Of a stretch of DNA of 64,000 bases, positions 43,530 to 52,584 are shown piece by piece. The stretch spans positions 1-64,000 of the forward strand of contig CAOJBY010000006.1 of NCBI GenBank assembly GCA_948330435.1, written 5' to 3'. This DNA is from an uncultured Lachnoclostridium sp. (lineage in GTDB: Bacteria > Bacillota > Clostridia > Lachnospirales > Lachnospiraceae). The notes under the pieces were generated by a model. It saw nothing but the letters and a program-made list of their open reading frames with translations, ran no database searches and was not told the DNA's origin. The position numbers and the translations under genes are program-made. The stretch's first letter is position 1. Each line of letters opens with the position of its first letter.

Positions 43530-44365
43530 AGTTCTTCCCTTTCTTTAAAAGCACCGCTGATGTGCAATGTCCGGTTATGAAGCGGGTGATGTTCGTTCAG
43601 CAAAAGATTTCTTAAAAACAGTTCCAGAAACTCCGTTGTCTCGTGGATCCCGTTTTTCAGATCATTATAGTTGGCCCGGACAAGGGAGTTGCGAAAATAC
43701 CATGCATTTTCGGCAAAAATATCATTCGTCACCTCAAAGCCAAGGGTCTGCAGATATTTGATAAAGAACACCGCCGTCGTTCTGGTGTTGCCCTCTCCAA
43801 ATACATGGATCTGCCACAGTCTCGAAACGAATACCGCAAGGTGATGGATGGTCTCATCCATTGAAAGATTCCGGTAGGAGAAGTTTTTCTCTTCTGAGAT
43901 GTCATAATTCAGAGTTGCACGCAGTTCTGTCGCACTGCCATAAAGAACGGTCGCCCCGTCAAGCACCCATTCCTTTTTCGTGATGTTGTAATCCCGAATG
44001 CACCCTGCATGAGCATAGATACCCGTGAACAGCTTTCTGTGAATGGAAAGATATTCGTTTGGCGTAAGGCTAAAGGCTCTCTCAGAAAGGAGTGCTGCAA
44101 TTCTGGCCGAAACCTTATCCGCTTCTTCGGTACGCTCTTCCACATCACAGGCAGGATTCTCTTCATAATAGTTCTGCAAAAGTGTATTTACTTCTTCAAA
44201 GGATATCTCACCCTCGATATTGCGAACAGCCGTCTGCACCAGATATTCGGATGTTTTCAGTCCGTCAACCGCCTGCAGGCCAATGGCCGTATGCCATGCA
44301 TAACCTTTGTCCCGTTTGCCTGGCTCGGACTCTTTGATATATTCTTTAAAAGGATCTTTGTTCAT
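43520..44365 (-). CDS. Fic family protein, first of tandem pair
   Basis: Protein of 281 residues. The Fic motif is HVFGEGNTRTTAV (from residue 187); the Arg usually found at the end of the motif is Thr, a known subfamily form. An N-terminal helix (YLVQTAVRNIEGEISFEEVN, 41-60) resembles the VbhA-like inhibitory region, though the Ser/Thr of the S/TxxxEG motif is Val. It may restrain itself or the second Fic. The gene is preceded by the leader also found before hsdR. Confidence 0.85.
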   Translation of the reverse strand: MNKDPFKEYIKESEPGKRDKGYAWHTAIGLQAVDGLKTSEYLVQTAVRNIEGEISFEEVNTLLQNYYEENPACDVEERTEEADKVSARIAALLSERAFSLTPNEYLSIHRKLFTGIYAHAGCIRDYNITKKEWVLDGATVLYGSATELRATLNYDISEEKNFSYRNLSMDETIHHLAVFVSRLWQIHVFGEGNTRTTAVFFIKYLQTLGFEVTNDIFAENAWYFRNSLVRANYNDLKNGIHETTEFLELFLRNLLLNEHHPLHNRTLHISGAFKEREELWP

Positions 44366-44436
44366 TCCATATCACTTCCTTTTGGCATCTGTAAGAAAAC
44401 CGCCGGCTTTCTATCTCTTTCACCTTAAAGTCATTT

Positions 44437-44476
44437 TCTATTTTATCCCAAAATCCTTTGGTTATCAACAGAATTC
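44437..44476 (-). repeat. fic leader, direct repeat with hsdR leader
   Basis: Matches 38673-38712 at 37 of 40 positions. The minus-strand frame reads ILLITKGFWDKIENDFKVKE and continues open through the fic ribosome binding site. The region between this repeat and the XRE gene at 44604 contains no other supported gene. Confidence 0.6.
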
Positions 44477-44603
44477 CGTCAAATACCCAGCAGCAAGCTG
44501 CAAGGTATTTGACCCTCGCAGCTGTGCCCGATAAAGCGGGGCAGGCCCTCGCCAAACGAACAAAGATCCTTTTGGAGTGTTATAATTCGTTTTCTATAAG
44601 ATA

Positions 44604-45299
44604 CTACATAGCATCCCCGTCTTTCAATTTGTCAGACTTTCTCTGGGAGAGCCGTGAAAGTCCCCTGTTCAAGGCATATGAGAATGCCGAAAGAATGGCA
44701 AAAAAGCAAACGGATAATCCAATGGCCTGCAAAGCAGCCACATTTTTCTTGATTATCACATAAAATACTATACTGAATATTCCTACACATATCAAACTGA
44801 TCATCAAATCTCTCTTTGGCGTACTTTTTGTCGCTGCTCCGTTCCATGCTCCATCTTTTACAAGAAAGAACAGATAAATCACCCCTCCGGCAAGCAGAGC
44901 TACGGTTTCCCCGATAATCAGGGGAAAGCTACCCTCCATAAGCATTTGTACTACAATGGTCACGGCACATACCAAAAACATGACGCTGAACGAAAGATTT
45001 CCGGCTTTTGTGGCTCTCCTCCTTTCCAGTTCATTGTAGTCGGCAACCTTTAATAATGTTTCTTTTAATTCGTTATCCATATTCTCGCTTTTCCTTTCTC
45101 CATTTAGAATCTCTTTGATTTCCACACCGTAGTATTCAGAAATCTGCACCAAAATACTAAGGTCAGGCAAATTTGCTCCCGTTTCCCATCTGGAAACAGT
45201 TCTTCCGGAAACACCCAGAATCTCCGCCAACTGCTCCTGCGTAATTCCTTTCTCATTGCGAAGCTGTTTCAAAAAAGCTCCAATCTCTTTTGGATTCAC
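44604..45299 (-). CDS. XRE-family regulator with membrane domain
   Basis: Protein of 231 residues from a GTG start that follows AAGGAGG. It has a helix-turn-helix (GITQEQLAEILGVSGRTVSR, then WETGANLPDLSIL) and four hydrophobic segments in the C-terminal half (about 98-118, 125-147, 163-182 and 187-208). It is similar in plan to the regulators at 9.3 and 42.1 kb. The target is unknown. Confidence 0.82.
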   Translation of the reverse strand: MNPKEIGAFLKQLRNEKGITQEQLAEILGVSGRTVSRWETGANLPDLSILVQISEYYGVEIKEILNGERKSENMDNELKETLLKVADYNELERRRATKAGNLSFSVMFLVCAVTIVVQMLMEGSFPLIIGETVALLAGGVIYLFFLVKDGAWNGAATKSTPKRDLMISLICVGIFSIVFYVIIKKNVAALQAIGLSVCFFAILSAFSYALNRGLSRLSQRKSDKLKDGDAM

Positions 45300-45419
45300 A
45301 AATCTTTCCTCCTTTCACATACAGACTATCTTTTTCCGGCACCGAGGAACAGGACACAAAGCGAGAAATGCCGCTGATTTTGTACCGGACAATTGTGTCT
45401 ATCACTGTTTTTATGGAAT

Positions 45420-46535
45420 TCACCCTCTCTGCCTTTCAGGTACCACCATTCCGGAGAGCTGTTCCAGAATATTTCCACCTCCATTTACAGAGATGGATCC
45501 CACCTTATCACAGATCCTCTCCAGATACTCCAGCTCTTTCAGCCGGTACAGCACCGGATTCTCCTCCATGAGCTTCGCCGTATTCAAAAGGCTTCTGGTA
45601 GAAGCCACCTCCTCCCGACGCATAATCACATTGGCCTGGGCTTTCTTCTCCGCCACCAGAACCGTATTCATAATATCCCGAATCTCTCCCGGCAGAATAA
45701 TATCCTTAATCCCCACATCCAATACCTCTACACAGTACTCCTCCTGCACCTCCAGAAGCTTCTGCCCCAACATGCGGCCAATCTCCTCTTTCTCAGCCAA
45801 AAGTTCATCCAGACGAAACTGCCCTACATACTCCCTGGCCGCAAGCTGTACCCGGGTGTACAAAAGCTTGGAGACACCCTCCATCTTCTTCACCAGTTCC
45901 AAGGGCTTTGTAATCCGATAGCTGCACAGAATGTTGAGCCTGATTCCCACTTTATCCGCTGTCAAAATCTCCTGGCCGGAGATATCAAGCTGCTGCACTT
46001 TCAGATTGAAGATCTTGCAGGACACCTCATGGGCATAATTCCAGTAATAATAGGTTCCGCAGGTAAGCTCCCTGTCATAATGTCCGTCTATGTACAAAAG
46101 CCCTGTTTCTCCCTCGCCAATGACTACTTTCTTATAAAGCCGTGCAGGAATCAAATGGCGGTACATGCTGGGAACCTGCTCCTCGGTCATCTCCGTACCG
46201 GTCACATCCACCAGCCGAACCTCATTTTTCTCAAACACGTTCCAGTAGAGGGCTTCCCCGTCCATCAAAACCTGCTTATAAATGCCGTCCACCATATGTA
46301 TGCCGATACAGTGATCCGGAATTCGCACCCGCACCACACGCTTTGCAAACTCCGGCTGCCGCATCAGAAGTTCCACCGGAAGCTTCTTCGTATCCACCTT
46401 TCCCATCATGGATACAATCCGAAGCTCATACCCAAGAAACGGGAAAATCTGATGCTTTCCTGCAAACAGGAGTCCCTCCAGAATTCCGTTCTTCAGCAAA
46501 TATCCACATTCCTGTTCCTTAATCAAATACTTCAT
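45420..46535 (-). CDS. Slipin-family (SPFH domain) protein
   Basis: Protein of 371 residues. The SPFH region spans about 140-310 (LYIDGHYDRELTCGTYYYWN, DVGIKDIILPGEIRDIMNTV, VLVAEKKAQANVIMRREEVA). There is no strong N-terminal membrane anchor; the first 60 residues are mildly hydrophobic. Slipins assemble into membrane-associated cages. AGGAGG stands before the ATG. The gene is followed upstream on the same strand by a tRNA-like sequence and rtcB, an arrangement that suggests a shared RNA-repair or stress role. Confidence 0.85.
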   Translation of the reverse strand: MKYLIKEQECGYLLKNGILEGLLFAGKHQIFPFLGYELRIVSMMGKVDTKKLPVELLMRQPEFAKRVVRVRIPDHCIGIHMVDGIYKQVLMDGEALYWNVFEKNEVRLVDVTGTEMTEEQVPSMYRHLIPARLYKKVVIGEGETGLLYIDGHYDRELTCGTYYYWNYAHEVSCKIFNLKVQQLDISGQEILTADKVGIRLNILCSYRITKPLELVKKMEGVSKLLYTRVQLAAREYVGQFRLDELLAEKEEIGRMLGQKLLEVQEEYCVEVLDVGIKDIILPGEIRDIMNTVLVAEKKAQANVIMRREEVASTRSLLNTAKLMEENPVLYRLKELEYLERICDKVGSISVNGGGNILEQLSGMVVPERQRG

Positions 46536-46879
46536 GTCTTACCTCCTTGTTCTTCCATGTATTAGCATCAATTTCTGATTTCGCTCCAATTTTCTGTTTG
46601 GAAGTGTGCCTGCTTTTCCCACCGCCAAAATGGGGACAGCTCCTTAAGAAAGAGTTCAGCCAGGAGGAGCAGATCTCCTGCCGGATCCGATTGTCCTTTT
46701 TGAACTGCTTTCGGTATCCAAAGCCATACTGCCTTTTAGCGGTCGGAAGTCTTACTCAACCGGAGAAATGGAACGTTCCAAATCGCCCGCTTCATAAGAT
46801 CCCAGGGAAAAGCAAATCACCTTTCTTCCATCTTCTGGTTTTGCAATTTAAAGTTGCAAACAAATCTACGATCGCTTTA

Positions 46880-47010
46880 ACCACTTAGCAACCCATTCTC
46901 ACATGGGGGAGGATTCGAACCTCCGAACATCGTCTTTTCGCATCCATTCCGGAATACCGTCGGTTTAGAAAACCGCTGCACCGCCCGGGCAAAGGCCTGA
47001 AAGCCATGGG
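46880..47010 (-). ncRNA. tRNA-like sequence between rtcB and slipin
   Basis: On the minus strand a perfect T-arm, GGAGG-TTCGAAT-CCTCC, is preceded by an anticodon-like arm, CGGT-TTTCTAA-ACCG, with a putative UCU anticodon. The segment between them is 36 bases, far longer than a normal variable loop. CATGG upstream can pair with CCATG just past the T-arm as a short acceptor-like stem. A standard D-arm and a 7-bp acceptor stem are not found. Bases 46892-46862 add a D-arm-like AGTGGTTAAAGCG. Bases 46536-46860 show no gene. Confidence 0.55.
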
Positions 47011-47067
47011 AAATGGACGCCTTTATATCAAACCGGCTTTTACCGGAAGATACCAATACACGGGAAT

Positions 47068-48300
47068 CTACCCTTTCACCACCCCAATTGTCCGCAAACG
47101 CTTCACAGGTGTCACCAGATCTGTTTGATTTGCCATCACCTGATCGATATCCTTGTAGGCAAACCTGCTTTCCTCAGCCACGTCCCGTTTGTTCTTCTTT
47201 CCAAGAATCACGCCCTGATCTTTTAAGTCTACCATAACCTCCTCGCAGGTAAAGGCAGCCATGGCCCCTTTGCGGGAGTAAGCACGGCCTGCACCATGGG
47301 AGGAGGAACAGAAGCTTTCCGGATTGCCAAGCCCCATGACCACATAGCTGTAGGAACCCATAGCTCCCGGGATCACCGTCAGCTCTCCGTTTCTTGCACG
47401 GACTGCACCCTTGCGGTGTACCCAGACATTTTCCCCATAATGATTTTCCAGGGCCGCATAGTTGTGATGACAGTTAATCTCATCCTGATATTCCAAAGTC
47501 AGATCCGTATATTTCCCAATCCATTTCTCCAAAACAGCCTTTACGGCCAGCATCATTTTCTCCCGATTCTCCCGGGCAAAGGCCATGGACAGATTCATCC
47601 AGTCCAGATACTCACGCCCCTCTTTTGTTTCCACCGGCAGAAATGCCAGACGATATTCATCGGGCACTTTGCTGTACCAGCGTGCGTTTAGCTCTCTTGC
47701 CCTCTGATGAAAATAATCGCAGACCGATTTTCCGAAATGGCGGCTTCCGGAGTGAAGCATGACGGACAGATACCCTCTGTCATCCTCCTGAAGCTCAATA
47801 AAATGATTTCCGCCCCCTAAGGTCCCAATCTGGAAATAACCTGCCTCCAATTGTCCCAGAAGCTCTTCATTTTTCTCATACCTGGACAACTCCTCCATAG
47901 CCAGATCCATGGTATAGCAGGGCATCGGTGTTTTATGATGGGCAAAACCCACCGGAATGTTCCGTAAGATATCTCCTACCATTCCCTGTACCAGATTGCC
48001 GTTTCCCGTCATGGTCTCTTTTAATACCTTTACAGGAATATTCGTTCCCACATAAGCCATGCCGCAGCCAATGTCCACGCCTACCGCATTTGGAATCACC
48101 ACGCCTTTTGTAGCAATCACGCCACCGATGGGCATCCCCATGCCTGCGTGGGTGTCCGGCATCAGGCAGACCCACTTATGTAGAAAAGGAAGCTGCATCA
48201 AATGATATGCCTGCTCCATACAAGTATTTTCCAAATCCTTTTCACTCTCCAGCCATACTTTTAAGGGATAATTCCCAGGCTCTTTTTGTAACACGAACAT
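47068..48300 (-). CDS. rtcB: RtcB family RNA ligase
   Basis: Ligase of 410 residues that joins 2',3'-cyclic phosphate and 5'-OH RNA ends. The start is MFVLQKEPGN, eight bases after GGGAGG; an in-frame GTG nine bases earlier is too close to the binding site. Mn-binding blocks are visible: DTHAGMGMPIGGV, VGVDIGCGMAYV, GGGNHFIEL and HSGSRHFGKSV. The guanylylated His is in SSSHGAGRAYSRKG. No archease or RtcA is adjacent. A tRNA-like sequence and a slipin gene follow downstream. Confidence 0.92.
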   Translation of the reverse strand: MFVLQKEPGNYPLKVWLESEKDLENTCMEQAYHLMQLPFLHKWVCLMPDTHAGMGMPIGGVIATKGVVIPNAVGVDIGCGMAYVGTNIPVKVLKETMTGNGNLVQGMVGDILRNIPVGFAHHKTPMPCYTMDLAMEELSRYEKNEELLGQLEAGYFQIGTLGGGNHFIELQEDDRGYLSVMLHSGSRHFGKSVCDYFHQRARELNARWYSKVPDEYRLAFLPVETKEGREYLDWMNLSMAFARENREKMMLAVKAVLEKWIGKYTDLTLEYQDEINCHHNYAALENHYGENVWVHRKGAVRARNGELTVIPGAMGSYSYVVMGLGNPESFCSSSHGAGRAYSRKGAMAAFTCEEVMVDLKDQGVILGKKNKRDVAEESRFAYKDIDQVMANQTDLVTPVKRLRTIGVVKG

Positions 48301-48309
48301 GATACACAC

Positions 48310-48400
48310 CTCCCATTTTAAGTTCCGTAATTTTCTTCCAGTACACCCCAGTCTAAATCGATTTGTGCACTGGCAGAATATTACTGATTTTAAGTTTCAT
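48310..48400 (-). repeat. R2 leader element before rtcB
   Basis: The plus strand reads CCGTAATTTTCTTCCAGTAC and, after a short AT-rich centre (AAATCGATTT), GCACTGGCAGAATATTACTG. The two blocks form an imperfect hairpin. Reading into rtcB the leader ends ACGGAACTTAAAATGGGAGG, so the repeat meets the binding site. It is a short form of the leader before blaI and treP. Confidence 0.55.
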
Positions 48401-48519
48401 ATGCTTTCCTGTTACAACCATATGATACAAAAAAAGGAAGCCCGCATCATGTAAAAAAAGTTGCGAACTTCCAAAATCTCTATATTTGTCTCAATACTCA
48501 CAAACATGATCTCTCCGCT

Positions 48520-49695
48520 TCACTCATCATACTCACAAATATAACCGATTCGTCCCCCATAGGAGGGTGAAGCCGATAAGATGTCCTCTGGCACATCATT
48601 GAGGTAGCACCTTTCATCGAACGAGCGATAAAGGATGGATACATACTCCTCTTTTACCGATCTCCCATCCTCGGTAACTCCCTCATAGCTTGGCTCACCC
48701 TCCAGCCAGAAATCGGCAAACAGGGCATTATACAGATCTAACATGGAGTACCCCTCCGGCTTTCCGGGCTCCAGCCAGCCAAATCCAAACCTGTCTACTC
48801 TGTTAGCACCCACAAAAAAGGTAACTGCCTTTTTTTCCTCTGAAATAATCTGTTCCTGAACCCGTTCAAATTCTTCCCTTGAAGTGAGGGTCGCCAGATA
48901 ACCTCCCTTTTCCTCACAGGCCCTGCAAGCCTCTGTCCATGTAAGATCTTCTACAACCAGTTCATAGCGATGGCTTACGGAGGTCGTTTCCCCTGTTTTT
49001 AAAATGGAGTACATTTCATCCTTAATATAATACGCTTCGGGTGTTTTTGCCTCCTTTTCCGGGTAGATGGCATGGAACTTTTGTTCATATTCTGATTTTT
49101 CTACCGGCTGCTCCAGCCAATAATATTCAAAAATGTAATCATCATTTTCATCAAATTTTGGCCCGTCCGGAGGATCGGAATAGGTTCCGCCGCCAACAAA
49201 CTCCCACATTCCGTCTTTCAGGGTATATACGTTATCGTAATAATATCCCATATTCCCCTCAGAGTTGCAGAGAAGATTCCCTTTCTCGACATAAGTAAAA
49301 TAGAGCCTGGAGGTCTGAAGTACATCCAAAACTCCCTCATGCCAAGTCAGGATCTGGCAGCCCCCTGCCTCTACTCCGGAATCTATCACAAGCTCGGGAA
49401 TCTCATCCTCATCCACAAAAATCAGGCTGTAAGTACAGGAATTACCCATTCCAAATTCATCCAAATATTCAAGATATGCCTGTTCCCAGGGCTCCATATC
49501 AAAAGAATCCGTCCTGTTGGCCCCTGTTTTTGCAGCTTCCCCACTATCTGAACTGTCTTCTGCTTTCGTATGACTGCTTTGCGGCTGCTTCTCTTTCATC
49601 TTGTCATTTGGAATCGTTTGTGCATCGCCTTTCCCACATGCCATCAGGAAAAGGCATGCCATACTACACAGAAAAATTCTCTTTTGCTTTTTCAT
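48520..49695 (-). CDS. Lipoprotein with C-type lectin-like domain
   Basis: Exported protein of 391 residues. The signal peptide ends at the lipobox LFLMAC (Cys20), and a Ser/Lys-rich linker follows to about 60. The middle (about 65-230) is an unassigned domain of a type seen in Lachnospiraceae lipoproteins (SLIFVDEDEIPELVIDSG). Residues about 245-390 form a C-type lectin-like fold: HRYELVVEDLTWTEACRACE, GGYLATLTSREEF, FFVGANR and the terminal IGYICEYDE. It probably binds a surface or matrix ligand. No calcium motif is certain. Confidence 0.78.
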   Translation of the reverse strand: MKKQKRIFLCSMACLFLMACGKGDAQTIPNDKMKEKQPQSSHTKAEDSSDSGEAAKTGANRTDSFDMEPWEQAYLEYLDEFGMGNSCTYSLIFVDEDEIPELVIDSGVEAGGCQILTWHEGVLDVLQTSRLYFTYVEKGNLLCNSEGNMGYYYDNVYTLKDGMWEFVGGGTYSDPPDGPKFDENDDYIFEYYWLEQPVEKSEYEQKFHAIYPEKEAKTPEAYYIKDEMYSILKTGETTSVSHRYELVVEDLTWTEACRACEEKGGYLATLTSREEFERVQEQIISEEKKAVTFFVGANRVDRFGFGWLEPGKPEGYSMLDLYNALFADFWLEGEPSYEGVTEDGRSVKEEYVSILYRSFDERCYLNDVPEDILSASPSYGGRIGYICEYDE

Positions 49696-49717
49696 TCAAA
49701 ATCCCACATTCTTTCTC

Positions 49718-49963
49718 TTAAATCAGATGCCTTGCCTGCTCATAATCCACTTTCTTTACAAAAATACGGTACTCATACATAACATCTTGCCTTTCTCCAA
49801 AGCTTCCCGTGTATGCTCTCCTGCTGGCAGTCGCACCAGGATGACCACCATTCACTTTAACCGTATAATCAATTCCGGCTTCATTCAGTTTATTCCGCAC
49901 TTGGGCCTGTTCTTCCATTGATCGGGTAATCATAAGCTCCCTGCGGTTAAAAATGGTTATCAT
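49718..49963 (-). CDS. Small DUF2007-like protein
   Basis: Protein of 81 residues. The start is MITIFNRRELMIT, seven bases after GGAGG. The pattern TRSMEEQAQVRNKLNEAGID, followed by a short basic strand (YTVKVNGGH) and YEYRIFVKKVDYEQARHLI, fits the putative signal-transducing DUF2007 fold. Its function is unknown. It sits between a lipoprotein and a YczE-type membrane protein. Confidence 0.68.
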   Translation of the reverse strand: MITIFNRRELMITRSMEEQAQVRNKLNEAGIDYTVKVNGGHPGATASRRAYTGSFGERQDVMYEYRIFVKKVDYEQARHLI

Positions 49964-50015
49964 AAAATTCCTCCCTCTATAATCGTTACACTCACTTGGC
50001 AAAAGCCAATAGATT

Positions 50016-50642
50016 CTAAGTCCTTTTTAGCCAATATTTCTTCAAAATATTCATAAAAAACTGAATTACAGGCCCAACAAGCAATGCAGTAAGCACAGTA
50101 ACCACTCCAAGTTTTCCTCCCAGAACCGTACCCAGAATTACCATTGTAAAGTCAAATCCCATCTTTACATAACGGTATTCTTTCTTAAGTACATCTGTAA
50201 GAACCAGCACAACACCTGTAAACGGATCCACTCCAATATCTACCGTAATATAAATAGCCACCCCAAGGCACAGAAGCATACAGCCAATAACACTAAACAC
50301 TATCCGCAAAAAGAAACTATCAGAAAATACAAGCTGTCCATACAGATAATTACCAATATTCACACAGAAACCATAGGGAACCAAATAAACCAATGTTCCA
50401 ACACTCACATAACGCTTTCCTGTAAAAAGGAGAAATACCAAAAGGGCTATATTCACTATGTTGGAAGCCATTCCAAGCTGAGTCTGATTCATGCCGCTGA
50501 CGCTTCGTATTCCATCATACACGATGCCTATAGGATCATTGCCGAATCCCGCACAATTGTTAAAAGACACACCCACACCTACAAGCATCACTCCAAAAGC
50601 GGCCGCAAGTATACTTTTTCCTGTAATTTTCCCCTGTTTCAT
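50016..50642 (-). CDS. YczE/YyaS/YitT-type membrane protein
   Basis: Membrane protein of 208 residues with five or six helices. GVGVSFNNCAGFGNDPIGIV and VAIYITVDIGVDPFTGVVLV are the paired repeats of the YczE/YyaS family, whose members are suspected transporters. The first Met (50645) and second Met are adjacent; the second is used here. It has its own gap upstream and is unrelated to the ABC genes beyond it. Confidence 0.8.
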   Translation of the reverse strand: MKQGKITGKSILAAAFGVMLVGVGVSFNNCAGFGNDPIGIVYDGIRSVSGMNQTQLGMASNIVNIALLVFLLFTGKRYVSVGTLVYLVPYGFCVNIGNYLYGQLVFSDSFFLRIVFSVIGCMLLCLGVAIYITVDIGVDPFTGVVLVLTDVLKKEYRYVKMGFDFTMVILGTVLGGKLGVVTVLTALLVGPVIQFFMNILKKYWLKRT

Positions 50643-50711
50643 CAAATACCTCTTATCAGCATAAAGTTCAGTTTCTTTTAACTATACTATAAATATTAAC
50701 TTTTGGAAAGT

Positions 50712-51866
50712 TTAATAAAATAACTTGACCAGAATTCCAGACAACAACAGCAGACTTCCGGGAACCACATACTTTCTGGGATGATGCCACAGATCACTTT
50801 GGGTTTTCCAGCCGTGTATCGGGAAATACCACTCCAAAGCCACAGAGCCTTCCGCCCCCAAGCCCGCAAAAGTTAAAGCTATCCCCACATCGCCAGCACA
50901 GGCCCACCCTCTCTGCACCCAAAGACTGCACAGAAAAATCAAAGCCCCTGTCAGGTTACAGAGAAACAGGAAAAAACCGTAGGGAAACAAAAAGCCCCTC
51001 TTCTGCCCCGGCAATGTCCGAACAGCCTGTTCCAGATCCGGGTCCCCGGAAAGAAGAATACAGACAGGCGTATTGATGGTAAGTAGAGCACAGCCTATGG
51101 GAAGCACAAAGTCTCTCTCTATCCGTCCAAAGCAGAGGGGAAGCCCTGCGGCTGCTCCCCACAAAATAAGGATATTGATTAAATAATTTTTGTGACACCA
51201 CAAATACCGAAAAAAATACTTCCAGATTAAGATCCGTTTTGTATCCTTTCCCTTAGTTTGCAAGGGGACACTTGCCCGTTGTACACCGAGGGTATCTTCA
51301 TAAAATATATAGGCATCCATCCTTTTTAGAGCAAATACGGCTAAAAAGCTATTTATAATCAATACGGCATAAAAAATCCATGTACCACTCAGCCACAAAG
51401 CTACAATACTTGTACTCCCGATCCAAAGCAGACGGTTTTTCCGGCACTTCTGCTCTCCATAGAGCCACGAGGATATAAGAATACCATAAAGAGTACAGAG
51501 AAGACAACCTGCAAGCTCTGCCATTCTCCAAGTAGAAACAGCCAGGAGCACCGACAGCAAAAACCCGGTCCGCATAAGAAAGGTATAACTTCCCAGTGCC
51601 CCCACATAGGAAGCCTTTAATCTCCACTCTGAAAAAGGCAGCATAAAAAGATTCTTTCCTGCAAGCATTTGATTCTTTGCGGTAAGATCCTGCCACATGG
51701 ATCCAAATGTAACGGTTCCTGTCATCAGATACATAATGGCAGGTGCAATTGGAATTGAAATTCCCGCTTCACGCAGACTGAAAAATACCAGCAGACAAAC
51801 GAAGACTCCCTTTGCCGCTTTCTCATAATGTGTTCCAAATAAATACCGCATAAATCCTTTAAACAT
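50712..51866 (-). CDS. ABC transporter membrane subunit (probable)
   Basis: Membrane protein of 384 residues with about ten hydrophobic segments. It is not close to a named permease family by eye, but it begins eight bases inside the end of an ABC ATPase gene, which is strong contextual evidence. The segment LAGKNLFMLPFSEWRLKASY resembles the cytosolic loop of ABC-2-type exporters. The substrate is unknown. Confidence 0.75.
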   Translation of the reverse strand: MFKGFMRYLFGTHYEKAAKGVFVCLLVFFSLREAGISIPIAPAIMYLMTGTVTFGSMWQDLTAKNQMLAGKNLFMLPFSEWRLKASYVGALGSYTFLMRTGFLLSVLLAVSTWRMAELAGCLLCTLYGILISSWLYGEQKCRKNRLLWIGSTSIVALWLSGTWIFYAVLIINSFLAVFALKRMDAYIFYEDTLGVQRASVPLQTKGKDTKRILIWKYFFRYLWCHKNYLINILILWGAAAGLPLCFGRIERDFVLPIGCALLTINTPVCILLSGDPDLEQAVRTLPGQKRGFLFPYGFFLFLCNLTGALIFLCSLWVQRGWACAGDVGIALTFAGLGAEGSVALEWYFPIHGWKTQSDLWHHPRKYVVPGSLLLLSGILVKLFY

Positions 51867-52584
51867 CTGTCCCCACCCTCAATGCATCACGGATCTGTCC
51901 TGCATCCATTTCTTTTCCCTGAAAGCTCTGCCCGATAGATCCATTTTCCAGAATCAAAACCCGGTCCGCCGTCAAGGTGATACTCTCCAGTATATGAGAA
52001 GAAAACAGCAGCGTCCCATAACGGCCATACGTTTTCATCTGCTGATACAAAAACTCCGTTCCGGAAAAATCCAGCCCGTTCACCGGCTCATCCAGAAAAA
52101 GGAATTCCGGCTTTAGGGCAAAAGCAGTAATCAGAAAAGCTTTCTTCCGGTTTCCCATAGACAAATCTCCCAAAAGCTTATTTTCCCAGGCTTCAAAGCC
52201 AAAGCCCTGAATCAATTCCTCCGCCTTTGGCTCCTGCTTTCCGTAAGCCTGGAACACATAGGAAAAATATTCTCGAAACGTAAAATAAGCAAAAGAATGA
52301 TCCTCCGCAAATACGGTATAACGGCGTTTTTTAAAGCTTTCCTCCCGAAGTGCCAGGGGCTTTCCCTCTACCGTAAAAGCATCCGTCGTAAAACCCTTGT
52401 GAAGCCCGGAAAGAATATTCAAAAAGGTAGTCTTTCCGGCTCCATTAAGCCCCATAAGTCCCAGAACCTCATTCTTTTTCAGTTCCAGGGAAAGCCCTGA
52501 CAACACCGGTTTTCCCGGTACATACCAGGCATTCAGATTTTGAATGGATAACCCTCCCTCCATTCTACTCATCTCCTTTCCCAT
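51859..52584 (-). CDS. ABC transporter ATP-binding protein
   Basis: ATPase of 241 residues. Walker A is GLNGAGKTTFLN near residue 45. The signature is degenerate (LGDLSMGNRKK near 145), Walker B is LFLDEPVNGLD and the H loop is SSHILESI. Two starts are possible: MGKEMSRM after GGAGG (used) or MEGGLSI 21 bases later, which follows AAAGGAG. The first overlaps the 51-aa gene upstream by 20 bases. It forms a transporter with the following membrane protein. Confidence 0.85.
   Translation of the reverse strand: MGKEMSRMEGGLSIQNLNAWYVPGKPVLSGLSLELKKNEVLGLMGLNGAGKTTFLNILSGLHKGFTTDAFTVEGKPLALREESFKKRRYTVFAEDHSFAYFTFREYFSYVFQAYGKQEPKAEELIQGFGFEAWENKLLGDLSMGNRKKAFLITAFALKPEFLFLDEPVNGLDFSGTEFLYQQMKTYGRYGTLLFSSHILESITLTADRVLILENGSIGQSFQGKEMDAGQIRDALRVGTDV

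Noticed and set aside
38643..44476. Integrative element bounded by the 40-bp direct repeats
   Set aside because: No integrase, relaxase or phage gene lies between the repeats; a shared leader explains the data at least as well, so no element was annotated.
45393..46565. A 390-codon open frame on the plus strand
   Set aside because: It is antisense to the slipin gene, which has a good binding site and clear SPFH features.
46880..47010. Canonical tRNA-Arg(UCU) gene
   Set aside because: Only the T-arm and an anticodon-like arm fit. The variable region is far too long, and the D-arm and 7-bp acceptor stem are missing, so it is listed as tRNA-like only.
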